From: Yamagishiella unicocca
Taxonomy: Eukaryota > Chlorophyta > Chlorophyceae > Chlamydomonadales > Volvocaceae
Assembly: GCA_003116995.1 (NCBI GenBank)
Contig: BDSL01000032.1
Span: forward strand, 806,001 to 870,000
Reading direction: 5' to 3'
DNA: 64,000 bases
The position numbers and the translations under genes were made by a program. Shown piece after piece: positions 10,742-23,122 of the stretch. The notes under the pieces were generated by a model that saw nothing but the letters and a program-made list of their open reading frames with translations, was not told the DNA's origin and ran no database searches. Position 1 is the first letter of the stretch. Every line of letters begins with the position of its first letter.

Positions 10742-13700
10742 ATGCCTGCCGCAAGCCACCAAACTCTTTTGCACGCAGCCTTCATAGTGAGTACGGACTC
10801 TGGTCCTCGCGCCCAAGAGGATGAGGAAGACAACAGTGTAAGTGCACTTTTTCCCGCTATTTTAGCTTGGATCACCTGGAAAGGCATCTCATCTGGCCAG
10901 GTACCCATAAAGCTTGGCAGTAGCTAGTGTCCATGGTGCCTTTTCTTCCCTTTTCCGCCGTAGCTGGTGTACGCCTATCCATCGAACGCGTCTGCTGGGA
11001 GTACTGGCAGCTACATCAAAACATTCAGCTCGCTTATCGTGACTGTGCGCGGCGCGCTGGACAGCATCTGCGGAGAGAAGGTCAGCACAACTGGCAGCGT
11101 GCCGGGTCGCGCTCAGTCGGACTGGGGCCTGACGGGACCTTGACGGGACCGTGTGTGTGTGTGTGGAGGGCTGTGGTTGGATGGCGCTGTCGGCAGCAGG
11201 GCAACGGCGCTGGCGGCAACGGTGTCTTTGACCTCCCGCCTTCCCCAATATTGGCTCACTGAAAACGTGCATGCACATCGTCTCCCACGTCGCCTTCCCC
11301 CCCGATGCTGACTCGGATGCCCCCACCGCGGCATGCGGCATGACGTCATGGTGCTGTTGCAGACCCGGCTGGTGTGCTTGGAGCATGGGGGCAGCCGCTT
11401 GCTGCTGGCGTCTGCACACCTGGAGGTACGGCGGGCGGGGTACGAGAGGAAACCCGTGCGTCGGCACTGAACAGGAAAACCGATTGACGAGGAGACGCTC
11501 GGTACGGCAGGCGGGGTGGGGGGTGGGGGGGGGGACGGAGGAGGGGTGGGCGGCATTTATGGGCTGCTGCGGAGGTGGCAGCGTACAAGGAGGGTTGCGA
11601 GGAAAACCCGATAAGGAGGGAGGGGTTCGATGCTGGGGGGTTACAATAAAAGAACCGGCTGGGGGGTTGTGTGTGCCGGGCTGGGCTGGACTCGGACATT
11701 GGTGAGACCTTCAAGGTCATGTGACGTCAAGGTGCGACCAACAGGGCACCAGCGGCACCAATCACAGCAGCTGCAGCAGCGCCCGCCGCTGGCTTGCATC
11801 GCAGGGCCAATGTAGGTCCATGTAGGGCCATGTAGCGGCCGTGTAGGTCCATGTAGGGCCATGTAGCGGCCGTGTAGGTCCATGTAGGGCCATGTAGCGG
11901 CCGTGTAGGTCCATGTAGGGCCATGTAGCGGCCGTGTAGCGGCCGTGTAGCGGCCGTGTAGCGGCACAAAAAGACTGGCACTCCTGGCATCCACATGCAC
12001 CCCCTCCCCCATCCTGCTCCTCCTCCACCGCGTGGCCCCTGACAGCCCAGCAGCTAGGAGGTGCAGCCCCAACCTACCGCCTCCCCCTCCGCCCTCCCCT
12101 TCCCCGCCCCCAACCCTCCGCCCGCCCCCCCCCCCAGTCCGTGATGCTGGTTCTGGCCCTGCGCTCGGTGGTGCCCCCCAGCGCCGCCACCTCGCTGGCG
12201 GTGCACCTGGCGGAGACGCTGGTGCTGCTCATGGGACCCTTCGCGTGCTGGGGGCTGGGGAGGGGTGCGTCAAGGGTTGGGCTGGGAGAGGGAGGAACGG
12301 GTTGGGCTGGGAGGGGGGCGACCGGGTTGGGTTGGGAGGGGTGCGACCGGGTTGGGCCGGGAGGGGGGGGACCGGGTCTGGGCTGACCAGGCGGGGGGTA
12401 AGCGGCGACAACAGGGGCTGGCAGCCTGGGGCGGGAGGCCTTCACGGCTGGTGGGGTGCGTTCGGGTCCGGATCGTCGGAGATCGGGGGACGGGTGGCCC
12501 GTGGGTGGGAGCTGACCAGGTGCGGGCCCTTGAGCGGGAGGCGGCTGGGGGTTGGGTCCCTGGCCGCACCCGCCAGCCCGTCATCTGTGGATGCGGTGCC
12601 GCTCCTGCCGCGGTGCATGTGGCGTTAGGCGGGTGGCCCGTCTTCCGCCCCCACACCCTGCCAGGTACCCGCGCTACCAGCCCGCCGCTGCCCGCCCCTC
12701 CCTCCCACATCCCGGCCCCCCCCCACCCGGCCCTCCCTCCCACATCCCGCCCCCACCCCCCCTGTCGCACCAGCCCCACACCACCGCCGCCCTCCCGTCC
12801 GCCCTGCTGTGGCTGCCCCCTCAGGCGCCTCCCTGGAGCCCAGCAGCCAGCAGGGGGAGGCGTGGGTGAGGTGGGGGCCGCATGGCCGGGGCCGTACCGG
12901 TAGCTGGCTGCTGCTTCGGGGTCGGGCTGGGCAGCCGCGAGGGGGGCTGGTGAGGATGAGGCGCACCAAGGCATGCCAAGGCATGCCAAGGCCTGCCCGC
13001 CGCCCTCCGCACCACCTCTCACCTCCGGCCCCTTCGCACCTGCCGGTCTGCACCTCCACTCCATTCCACTCCACCGCGCAGCCCCCCTGTCGTACCCGGG
13101 TCTAGGTCGTGAAAATTGGGTATTTCCCCCCTGTCGTACCCGGGTTTAGGTCGTGTAATTGGGTATTTCCCACCTCCCCCCTTATCGTAATCCGCAGGCC
13201 ACCCTGGACCGCATCTTCGACGGCGTCTTGTCTCAGATCAACTCCCCCGCCTGGGGGGCTCGCATGGCGCCATGGAACAGCTTCGAGGTACGCCGCGGCG
13301 GGAGAGAGAGAGAGAGAGAGACAAGATCCGGATCCAGCGTGGCTGGCCGTACACCCCTTTTCAATCCCGCAACTCAGCTCCCGCGCCCCCGCCCCTTGCC
13401 CCACCCCCAGCATGCATCTCCAAACGAATGTCACAAACGGTGTGTTTTTCTCGGACGCGGGTTTTCCTCACAGCCCCCACGCTCACACCCCACGTGCCCC
13501 CCCCCACTGCCCCTCCCCAGCACTCATGCCTGCACCTGGCCCTGCCGCCGCCGCTGCACCAGCGGCTGACCAGCCTGGTGGCGGAGCACTCGGCGCAGCG
13601 GCGTAATGCCCCCTTCAGCTTCTTCCGGAAACACTCCTGCCTCATGTACAGGTGGGCGGAGAGGCGCGGCGGGGCCGGCGGTGGCTTGGTGGGGTCCCTG

Positions 13701-16700
13701 AGGGGGCCTGAACAGCCTCCCTCCCACCCTCCCACCCTCCCGCAAAAGCTGCCGAATCTACCCGTACGTCACCTGCGCCGTTCCTGTTGCGTTTCCGACG
13801 GCGCAGAACGCAGCTCGAATGGAAGCTGAGATGCCGACCTCGACGTACCTCTCCCCGTGTGCGGTACCCAGATGCCCAAATACCCAGATGCCCAAATACC
13901 CAAATACCCAGATGCCCAAATACCCAGATGCCCAAATACCCAGATGCCCAAATACCCAGATGCCTAGATTCCAGTGGCGTGTCGTTTTCGGTATGTCCCC
14001 GGTGCTTGTGCCCGCCCTCAGGGGCCTGCTGCTGGCGTCGGACATGCACCCGCTGCACGCCAAGCAGCTCTGGCAGCTGCTGTGGACCCTGGGGGTGCAG
14101 CAGCACAGCGGCGGGCTGCCCTGCCAGATCCTCACCCGGGCGGTGCACCTCACGCAGCCGGAGCCGGGAGCCGCGGGGCGCTCGCAGGCAGCGGGCAGCG
14201 CGGCGGCGGCGGCGGTGGCGCTGCAGGCGGAGTCGGGCGTGACGGTTTCGGAGCAGCAGATGGGGCGCAGCCTGCTGGTGGTGGTGTCGGCGCTCAAGCT
14301 GGTGCTGGCTGTCGTACTCACGGCGTACGACGAGGAGATTGAGGAGGAGCTGGCGGGTGGGTGCGTGGCGAGAAGGTCCGGTTACACGATACGGGGGGGT
14401 TCGTTGCGCGGCGGCGGCGGTGGTGTGGGGGCTCGGGCTCCGCCTGTGTATTTGGGTGGTGCACGGCAGGCGGGCACAGGCGCACAGGCCTGCTGGCTGG
14501 CGGCATGGCGGGTTGGGGTCCCCACCCTAAATCCCTACAGCGCCCTCCCCGATCCGGACCAACATCTCGGCCCTCTACCAGCAACGAGCACCGCTCTGCA
14601 TGACCCTTTCCCCCGCCATCCCGTCCTGCCCTCTTTTTTCCAACCCACCTGCCCTCGCTCGCCTTCCCCACCCCCACCCCCTGCCCCCACTCCACCTCCC
14701 CCACACACCCCCACCCCCCTGCACCCCCCACACCCACCCCTGGCCCCCTCCACACCCACCCCTGCCCTGCCAGGCCGGCTGGAGGGTCACTTCGCAGCGG
14801 AGCTGCTGCAGCGGATCCACACGGGCATGGGGGCGGACCTGGAGCGACTGGTGGACGCGTCGGGTGAGGCCGGGGGCCGGGAGGACGTGTGAAGGGGGAG
14901 AGGTGAGGGGGCGCGGGAGGGGGGAGAGAGGAGGCGTCCGGCAGGAGTCAAAGGCTGGGCACAGCGCTTAGGGTTTTAGAGATTGCCGTGCCGTACGTGT
15001 GGATGGACGAGGAGAAGAGGGGTTGTTTGAACCCGCAGGGCCGCAATACGTTGCCCCCCCCTCCTCCCCCTGCCTCACTCCTCTCCCACGGCTGGTGTCC
15101 ACGGGTCTCCTCGCTGCCCCCTTCCGTTGCCCTCCTCCCGCAGTCGTCTACAGCTCCGCGGCCCACTCCCTGGAGGCGCCCGCCCCTCCGCCTCCCCCTC
15201 CCGGCGCCGCCTCCGTCCGCTCCCCCCCCGCCGGCCCCTCCAAGCACCACTCCGGCGCCTCCGTGTCCGGCGGCAGCCTGCTGTTCAAGGTCATGACGAG
15301 GAACCGCACCACACCGCCGAGACCGCCTGCGCCCCGGGGGACACCGGGGGCGGGCGAGGGGTCGTCGGTGCCGCACAGGTGGGTGTGGGTGGAGGAGGAG
15401 GAGGAGGAGGAGGGAGGGGTGTGGGAGGGAGCGGGTGGGGCAGCCAACGCGTCGTGGTTATCTGCCGGCAGCAGCAGCAGCTTCGGGGGGCCTGCAACCC
15501 GCACCCACATCCAACTAGCCAACCCCAGCCAACAGCCATTCCCTCCCTCTGCCCCCGCCCCCTCCCGCCTTCCCCTACCCTCCCACCCTCTCCCACCCCC
15601 CCTGGACGCCAGCTCTCCATCCAGTCCCAACGGCAAGACCCTCCCCCGCAGCGCACCCCCCAGCATCCTGCCGCCCGGGCCCCCAGTCAGCCTAGCAGCT
15701 CGGCCCCCCGCTCCAGGCGGCAGCAACCTAGCCACAGGAACCTCGCTGCCCGCGGGCCATCCCCCCGACAGGCCCGTCCGGGAACCAGCCCCGGCTTCCG
15801 GCGCGGCTCCGGGAGGGGTCGGCCTCGCGTCCCCATTCACAGCCGCCGCCGGCGGCGCAGCCGCCACTGGTGGCGGCGCCACTGGCGGCGGCGGCAGCGT
15901 CCTCCGTCCGGTTGCTGCCCCCGAGGGCGCGCTGTTCCTCATCGCACATGACGTGCCTCAGGGCTGCGTGCGCTTCCTGGGGGACCTGCCCGGCGGCGAC
16001 GCGGTGGCGGCGGTGTGGCGGGCGGTGGCGGCGTGCAGGGGCCGCTTCGGGCTGCACAACGTGGCGGTGGCGGCGCCGCCGAAGCATGCCAGGTGAGCTT
16101 GTGGCGGGGCCCTCCCCTCTGCTGGCGGCCTAGGCCGCCTAGGCGGCCTAGCTGGCAAGGTCGTGGGCCGACGGGGGTGCGGCAGGTTTTCCCCGGACCA
16201 CATACCATAACCTCCGCTCCCGTGACTTAACCCTCCCCTCTCGCCGTCCCGTCGTACTGCCGCCGTACCATGCCGTACCAGGCTCACCATGACGCTAGAT
16301 CAGATCCTGCAGCTGTCCGCGGCGCGCAGCCAGAAGCTGGGGGGGCAGCGGCTGGGCACCGCCGACTCCTCCCCCTGGCAGTACCACCCCGAGCTGGCGT
16401 CGCTGGCGGCGGTCAACACGGTCACGCTGCGGCTGCCGGGGCTGCTGGCCAATGGGACGATGGCGGGGGCGGAGGGAGAGGCGGCGGCGGCAGGCGGCGG
16501 GGCCGGCGGCGGCGAGGGGGTTGCGGCGGCGGGTGGGTCGCCGCCGCAGAAGCAGCAGCAGCAGCCTCAGGAGCAGCAGGGACCAGCGACGGTAGGCGGG
16601 CGTGGGGTGGGGGCGGGATGAAGCGGTGCGGGGACGGGGAGGGGTGGGTGGCCGCCGCAGGGCACTCCCACCACCCACCCATCCATCCATGTCGTCTCGC

Positions 16701-17407
16701 CGTAGCCGCTTTAGCTTAGCCGCCAAAGTTCATATTACGACCTTCGGCTTTAGTATCCCCAACCCAGTTCTCCAGCATGCCTATCAAAACGTCTGTTCTA
16801 AACCGTTTTTCCGGGCATCCACGGGTCTTCCTCGAAAGCCATCCATCCCACCCTTGCAACGCGGTACGCACCGATGTTGTGCACTTGGCGGCGCACTGGG
16901 AGTCGCTTTCACGTTGGCCAAACGAAATGCACCCATACCCCAGCACCACGATTGCCCCACTCACACGCGCATACCCGGTCGCTGTCACCCGTGTAGGGTT
17001 GCCTCCCCCCCTGGGGTTCCTCTCTAACACCACCCCCTCCCTCCGCCTCCCTCCCACCAACCGCCCCAACTGCCCCGACACCCCCCCGCCCCCCCGCCAC
17101 CTCGTAGCCCGGCAAGTCGTGGCTGGCGCGTATGTCCGGAAGCCGCCAGGGCAGCCGCCAGGGCAGCCCCGACGGCGGCGGCGGTGACGCACTGTTGCAC
17201 GGCAGCGGCGGCGGCTCCGCCGCCGCGCCTCCCCACGTGGCCGCCGCCGCGTCGCTCTACCTGACTGCCGTACTGTTCCCCGACACGCGGGAGGTGTACA
17301 TGTGCCACACCGCTGACGTGGACGAGACCAAGATGGCGGAGGCGATGTGGGAGGGAACCATGGGTCAGGAGCTGTGGCTCAAGGAGAGCGTGGGGGTGGC
17401 CAGCTGA
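10742..17407 (+). CDS. Probable double-longin (CCZ1/HPS4/INTU-like) trafficking protein
   Basis: Thirteen exons join in frame: 10742-10837, 10964-11080, 11363-11425, 12138-12264, 12825-12865, 13198-13287, 13521-13651, 14022-14356, 14774-14863, 15144-15378, 15613-16092, 16282-16591 and 17108-17407, about 804 residues. The N-terminus (AAFIVSTDSGP..., LVYAYPSN, TFSSLIVTVRGALDSI) and the later FFRKHSCLMYRGLLLASDM read like the first and second longin-type domains of the CCZ1, HPS4 and Inturned group, which form Rab exchange complexes on endolysosomal membranes. This is recognition by pattern only. The middle (about residues 350-560) is Pro/Ala/Gly-rich. The exon 15144-15378 and the next could be read without splicing, because the frame stays open. 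The small exon 12825-12865 was chosen because it alone restores phase. Confidence 0.5.
11443..11483. repeat. Dispersed short element, family 1
   Basis: GAGAGGAAACCCGTGCG followed 18 bases later by GGAAAACCGATTG. It lies in the third intron of the double-longin gene. A truncated second copy (GCGAGGAAAACCCG) is at about 11597-11610. Confidence 0.6.
11812..11966. repeat. 31-bp minisatellite built from 10-11-bp subunits
   Basis: Each unit is TGTAGGTCCA, TGTAGGGCCA, then TGTAGCGGCCG. The array ends in four copies of the last subunit alone. It lies in the intron between exons 11363-11425 and 12138-12264. Confidence 0.9.
13868..13968. repeat. 8-bp-based minisatellite
   Basis: CCCAGATG and CCCAAATA units alternate irregularly. 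It lies in the intron before exon 14022-14356. Confidence 0.85.
14369..14397. repeat. Dispersed short element, family 2
   Basis: GAGAAGGTCCGGTTACACGA, 12 bp after the splice donor of exon 14022-14356. The same core recurs near other genes in the window. Confidence 0.55.
16801..16840. repeat. Dispersed short element, family 1
   Basis: AACCGTTTTTCCGGGCATCC followed by ACGGGTCTTCCTCGAAAGCC, in the last intron of the double-longin gene. It is the best full-length copy in this orientation. Confidence 0.65.
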
Positions 17408-18330
17408 GCTGCTGAGGAGGAGGTGGAGGAGCAGGTGGAGATGGGGAGGTGGGGCCCGGTGGTGTGGCTGCCTTTGGGGCGCGGCCGCAGCCGGCTTGGG
17501 CGCTGGTGCCACCGACACGTCATCGTGCGATTTACGGTTGTGTGACGTTACTGCAACATATGAAGAGCGAGCAGATGGCGATTCGCTTATGACGGTTTAA
17601 ATCTAAGCAACTCCAAGCATGCTTCCTTTCTCAATTTTTCGGCACGAGCTTCGGGCGCGGTGTTGCGGGACGCGCCAGGCCGCCGCCTAAGGAGCAACGC
17701 TGGTCCAGGTTTCGTGCGAAGCAAAGCCGTGCAGCAGAAGAACAGCAGTCGATCGGTCATGTTGTGTGGCGGGGTGGAGAGGAGCTGCCGGGGGCAGGGC
17801 TTCGGCCCCCCTGGACACAACCCCCAATTGGCCGACCAAAGCTTCTGCTGGGGCATCGTTATACACGTGCGTACTGTGCCTCCGTCGGGGCCTCATCAAA
17901 CGGGCCGAAGTGGAGTGTCAGCGACGCAAGTCAAACTACGTAGGCCCCGATCGGCCGGTATAGAAGGTTCCTGATGCGCAACGGGCCAACGGAGCCAACA
18001 AACATTCCCATCCAAAACGTCAATCGCCACCTGCGCCAGCTGCTGCCAACACCCGACCGCCAACACGCAACACCTGCATGCTCTCGACACCTCAGTAAGG
18101 CCGCCCTACCCTCGAGCTCGATCTATACACGACCTCCTCACCACCCTGCTCTGCTCCGGCCCACCTCACTCCCGCCCACGCCCCCCCCCCTCCACCCACG
18201 CCCGCTCATGCACTCTAACCTCGCCCCGCTGCCTCCGCCGCGTCCACGAACGCAAAGTCGCCCACTCGGGCCACCCGCAGCCGGCCGCGGTGCTCCCGAA
18301 CTCGCGCCACATAGTACCTGGCGCCGCAGG

Positions 18331-18370
18331 GTTCGAGGGAAACCCGTGGATGTCCGAAAAAACGTTTCGG
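18331..18370. repeat. Dispersed short element, family 1
   Basis: TTCGAGGGAAACCCGTGGAT then GTCCGAAAAAACG. It is opposite in orientation to the copy at 18641-18676, so the two form a diverged inverted pair about 300 bp apart. Confidence 0.65.
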
Positions 18371-18640
18371 CGCCGCAGGGGGGGGGAGCCAGGGGGGAGG
18401 GTACATTCATAACAGCTGGGGCGGAGGGTACATTCAAAACAGCCACGCGCGTAGGTGATTGCCTGCGTGTATTGGTTTACCGCTAAGCACAGCGTGCGTG
18501 TTCGTGAAACTGAGCCGCGGGAATCCGTTATTCGTGCGGTGGGCCGCTTCGCAGCAGCAGCAGCAGCAGCACCGGGCCGTGCGCTGGTTGGCAGTGCGCT
18601 GTAGCTGCGTGTGGCCTGCACCCCACCCCACCAACCCAGG

Positions 18641-18676
18641 GTTTTTCTCGCATCCACGGGTCTTCCTCGAAACCCC
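18641..18676. repeat. Dispersed short element, family 1
   Basis: GTTTTTCTCGCATCCACGGG followed by TCTTCCTCGAAACCCC. Confidence 0.65.
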
Positions 18677-18853
18677 ACCAACCCAGGGCCTTTGCCTTGC
18701 ATGACCAACGGGCGTTCGACGTCACGCCCCGGCCTGGCCTCCCGTCATCCGGGCTCAGGCAACAGAACCAAGTTCGCCAGCATGCCATCTCGGACACGTG
18801 TCCGAAACCGGTCTCCGACCAGGCACTCTCAGTCGCTCTTTCTTCCTCAACGG

Positions 18854-20840
18854 TCAAACACGCGCTTCTACGCTACCGCCCTCCGCGGCGAACGCCCCCG
18901 CGCACCAGAACATGAAGACCAGCAGCGCCAGCAACACCAGCCCGGCCGGCCCAGCCACTCCGCGAACCTTCTCCCAGTTGAGGCCGTACCGCCACACCTC
19001 GCCCACCTCGCCGTAGATCCACATGAAAACGGCGTACGATGCCAGGTACAACAGCACCGCCTGGATGGGGGTGTGGGACGTCGTGCGTAGCGCGGGCGGG
19101 TGGGAGCGGGTTGACGACGCGGGCGGGTTGGCGGGGGGAGGTTGGCAAGAGCGCGGTGGACACACCAGGTTGGTTCGTTCGTTCGTTCGTTACTTAACTA
19201 CTTAGTTAGTTGGTTAGTTGGGGATGAGGGGGTGAGGCCCGCATGGCGGGGTCGGTCTAGAGGGTGTTTAGGAACAGGTGGAAACGCAGAGAGGACAAGG
19301 CAGGCGGACTGCTGTCCGACAGCTGACGAATGCGAGGTGTGTGTACGTTTTGCGAAATCTCCATGATACTTATCTCGTACGCTCGTACCGTGAAATGGTA
19401 CGACACGATCGGCAGGCGCGTGAGGGCTACTTGCGCCAGCGCCAGCACGCTGTTGCCGGCGTGCTTCATGTAGTTGGTCGCGGAGCGAGCGTCGTACTTC
19501 TCCTTTGACAGGGCCACCATGCCGGCCTGGCGGGGGAAGGTGGGTATGGGGGGGAGGGTTACAAGTAAAAAAACCGGTAACTCCACCGGTGGGTGGGTGT
19601 GTGTGGTGGGGGGTGGGGGGGGTGGGGGCAGTTCAGGGGTAAAGGCAAAAACGCCAACGCCTGCCTTGCTCCCAGAACGGTGTGTTTTCATGATTCGAAA
19701 GTCGGGTGTGCGCGCACCGCAGCTGTCCAACCCCGAGCACGCACCCCGCGGCCTCCCTCGTCTGCCCAGCGGTCTGTTTGCTCCGCAAATCTAGCCGGTG
19801 GTTCCGGAGCCTTACCCAGTAGAAGATCGTGAGGAAGAGCGCGCTCACGACCGCCACCTCCATCACCAGGCAGTGCGAGATGCTCAGGGCGTCCCACTGG
19901 TGGCGCCAGGAGGGGCGGGAGGGGCGGGAGCAGGAGGGGCGGGAGCAGGAGGGGCGGGAGCAGGAGGGGCGGGAGCAGGAGGGGCGGGAGCAGGAGGGGC
20001 AGCAGGAGGGGCGGGGGCAGGAGGGGCAGCAGGAGGGGCGGGAGCAGGAGGGGCGGGAGCAGGAGGGGCGGGAGCAGGAGGGGCAGCAGGAGGGGCGGGA
20101 GCAGGAGGGGCGGGAGCAGGAGGGGCGGGAGCAGGAGGGGCGGGAGCAGGAGGGGCGGGAGCAGGAGGGGCGGGAGCAGGAGGGGCGGGAGGGGCCATTG
20201 AGCAGGAGCAGGAAGGGAAGCACCCTCAAGGATCATCCGCAGGTGCTACGGCATGTATATATGTCCGATATATCGGTTCGGAGGGTAGCGAGGGCAGCAG
20301 GTGGGCAGCTGGTGGGCAGGAGGGGCAGGAGCCGGGGGCGTTGATTTGGTAGAGGGATTGCGGCATACGGCTGGTGGCGGGGCTACTACCGGTAGGGCCC
20401 GCACCACACATGCGCCCTTTGATGCCCGCCGCCACTGCGCCCTGCACGCCGCTGCACAGCGCACTCCACTTCACCCACACACACCTGGAGCTGCGTAGCT
20501 CCGGTGCCGCCAGCCGCCCCTTGGCCGCCCTCACGGCGCCCCGCCGCTACTTGCGGAAGCACCTTCTCCCGCGCCGCCTCCCCATCTGGTTGACGGCCAG
20601 CAGGTGGGGACTCCGCCAGCAGCACCTTGCCGATCCGTGAGCCGCTGCTGATCACCCCACTGCTGTGGTAGCCGCCGCCGCCGCTGCCGCCGCCGCCGCT
20701 GCCGCCGCCGCCGCTGCCGCCGCCGCCGCTGCCGCCGCCGCCGCTGCCGCCGCCGCCGCTGCCGCCGCCGCCGCTGCCGCCGCCGCCGCTGCCGCCGCCG
20801 CCGCTGCCGCCGCCGCCGCTGCCGCCGCCGCCGCTGCCGC

Positions 20841-20871
<31 letters not shown>

Positions 20872-22970
20872 GTCGTCGGCGGCGGCATCCCCAGCCGCCG
20901 CCGCGGCTCCGAGACCCACCGCAGCCGCCGCGCCTGCAGCAGCGCCGTGCTCTGCGCGAACACCGCAACGGCTACTGCTGCTGCTGCTGCTGCTGCTTCT
21001 ACGGCTACTGCTCCTTCGGCTACTGCTGCTGGGACTGCTTGTGCTGGGCGGAGCGGGGCCCCCGGCGGCGATGGCCGCGCCCAGTGGCCGGAAGGTGGCT
21101 GGGTTGTGGGCGGCAGTCAGCAACCCCCTCGTCGTGGCAGCGGCACTGGCACCCGCGGCGGCTGCGGCGGCTGCGGCGGCTGCGAGAGGTCCCTCTGCCC
21201 CGGCGAGCCGGCGCAAGACGCTGGCGTGCTGGGTAGGAGGCTGCTCTTGATCCGCAGCTGCCCGCGACCGCAGCGGCGGGTGGGCCAGCGACGGCGGCTC
21301 CGGGGCCGCGACGGGGCTCGCCGGGGCCAGCGTCCGTACGGCATCACTGTACGACGACGGCGCGGCGCACAAGTCGGGACCGGCGGCGGTGCTGGTGGGA
21401 ATGGCTGCTGTGGGACTGTCCGGCGGCGTGCCCTCCGCCACCACCACCGGGGGTGGACCCTTGATCCGCACCGCCGCCCCCAATGGCCCGTCCGCACAAG
21501 TAGCAGCAGCAGCAGCCTCCGGCGCCCCAGGGACCCCCTTGGCCGGCTCAGCCCTTAGGCCCCCGCCGGCCCTGGAACCAACCCCGCGCCCGCCCGCAGC
21601 GCCCCCTTCCTCCAAATCCGGCTCATAGGGCCCTGCGCCGCGTGTATCGCCGCCTCCGAAACCAGTTGCTGCTCCGGAGCCGCCGGCGCGCGGTCGGACG
21701 GATGAGCCCCAGTTGGTTCGTGAGGGCGTGTTGTCGGGACGGGGCGCGGAGGGCACCAGCAGCGGCAGGCAGCGGGCGGTGTTGGCGGCGGCCAGGGCGC
21801 CGGCGAGGGCCAGCAGCAGCAGGGTCCAGTCTGTGAAGTAGGTGAGCCACCAGGGCCCCATCTCGTCCTCTGGCGGGGAGGGGGATTGCGAGGAAAACCC
21901 GTGTACGAAAGGAAAACCGTTAAGGACAGACGTCTCGAGATGGGAGGGGAAGGGGGAGATAGTCAGATAGGAAGGGACCCCGTGCTGGTGGTGCCATGTG
22001 CGCGGAAGGAGGGGGGAGAGGCGTGGTGGTGGGAAAGGGGGGCCCGCGAGTAGTACGAACGGCGGGGAGGGTGTCAGGGTGACGCGAAGGTGAGAACCTG
22101 CGCGCAGCTGCACAGCTAAATGTCTTCCCCGTTACACTTCGTGGCTCGGCCGGACGTTAGCACACCAGCCGCATGGACTCACTGGGCGCGATACACGGAA
22201 CCCCCTGGGCGACCCCTCACTGCTTTGTCTTTCGCACACGGGGTTTCCTTGCAACCCCTCACCGGGTCTTCTCGCCAATCCCGCCAACCTACAGGCCACA
22301 CCCTCGTCACCCGCCAGTATCACGCCACCCCCTCACCCACCAGTAACCGGGTTTCCACGTCCCAACCCCTCACCCGCCAGTAACCGGGTTTCCACGCCCC
22401 GCCCCCTCACCCGCCAGTAACCGGGTTTCCTCTCCCCCCCCCTCACCCGCCAGTCGCTCCAGCAGCACATCCGCCACCAGGTACACCGCCGTGAGGACGT
22501 GCAGCGCCAGCAGCATGACGGGGCGGAGCCAGTAGCTGGTCACCTGCATGCAGGGCCCGGGGGGGAGAGCACCGGACCTGTACCCGGAACCATACCTTGA
22601 GCGGAGGTAACCGCAACCGCGGACGACCGGGGGGGATTGCCCCCCTTTCTATTGCCGCCGCTACAGAAGCACTGCCGTGCTTTGGGTAACCTGTTGCCGC
22701 ACGCCCGGCCCCACCCCGACTACCGTGTCAAGTCAACGGTTCTTTTCTGTACCCCACCCCCGACTACCGTACCCAATGAAGCCCTAGTGCAGCTCACCCA
22801 CCAGGTGCGCCGGGTCCAGCACGTCGAAGGCCCAAAACTCCCCGGGTCGCACCGCTCCAGGGAGGCACACCGAGCCCGTGCCGGCGGTGCTATGCCCCGA
22901 AGACATCGCTGCTCCACTGCGGCCGCCGTCGCCGGCTCCGCTTTCGTAGATTCGACCACCACCACCACCA

Positions 22971-23010
<40 letters not shown>

Positions 23011-23090
23011 CGCCACTGCCCTCAGCGTCGCCGCCTTCTCCCCGCGACGAAGCCTCCGGCGCACCCCCGGTGCCGCCGGCGCCGGGGGCG

Positions 23091-23122
<32 letters not shown>

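Larger units (their letters stand above)
17408..18853. other. Convergent 3' regions, no gene resolved
   Basis: Lies between the 3' ends of the double-longin gene (+) and the membrane-protein gene (-). An exon-like piece on the minus strand at about 18316-18214 (YYVARVREHRGRLRVARVGD) could extend the membrane protein if a GTAGCG donor near 18870 were used, but I cannot join it convincingly. It holds two copies of the family 1 element. Confidence 0.4.

Noticed and set aside
17690..17760. Minus-strand peptide TAVLLLHGFASHETW resembling an alpha/beta-hydrolase oxyanion loop
   Set aside because: Only about 20 residues with a stop right after, no partner exon with a catalytic GxSxG, and it lies in a convergent 3' region. 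Most likely chance.
19829..20350. Open frames over the 15-bp minisatellite (REQEG and APAPP repeats)
   Set aside because: All frames stay open because the repeat is 15 bp and lacks stops. It lies in an intron between two well-supported exons of the membrane-protein gene.
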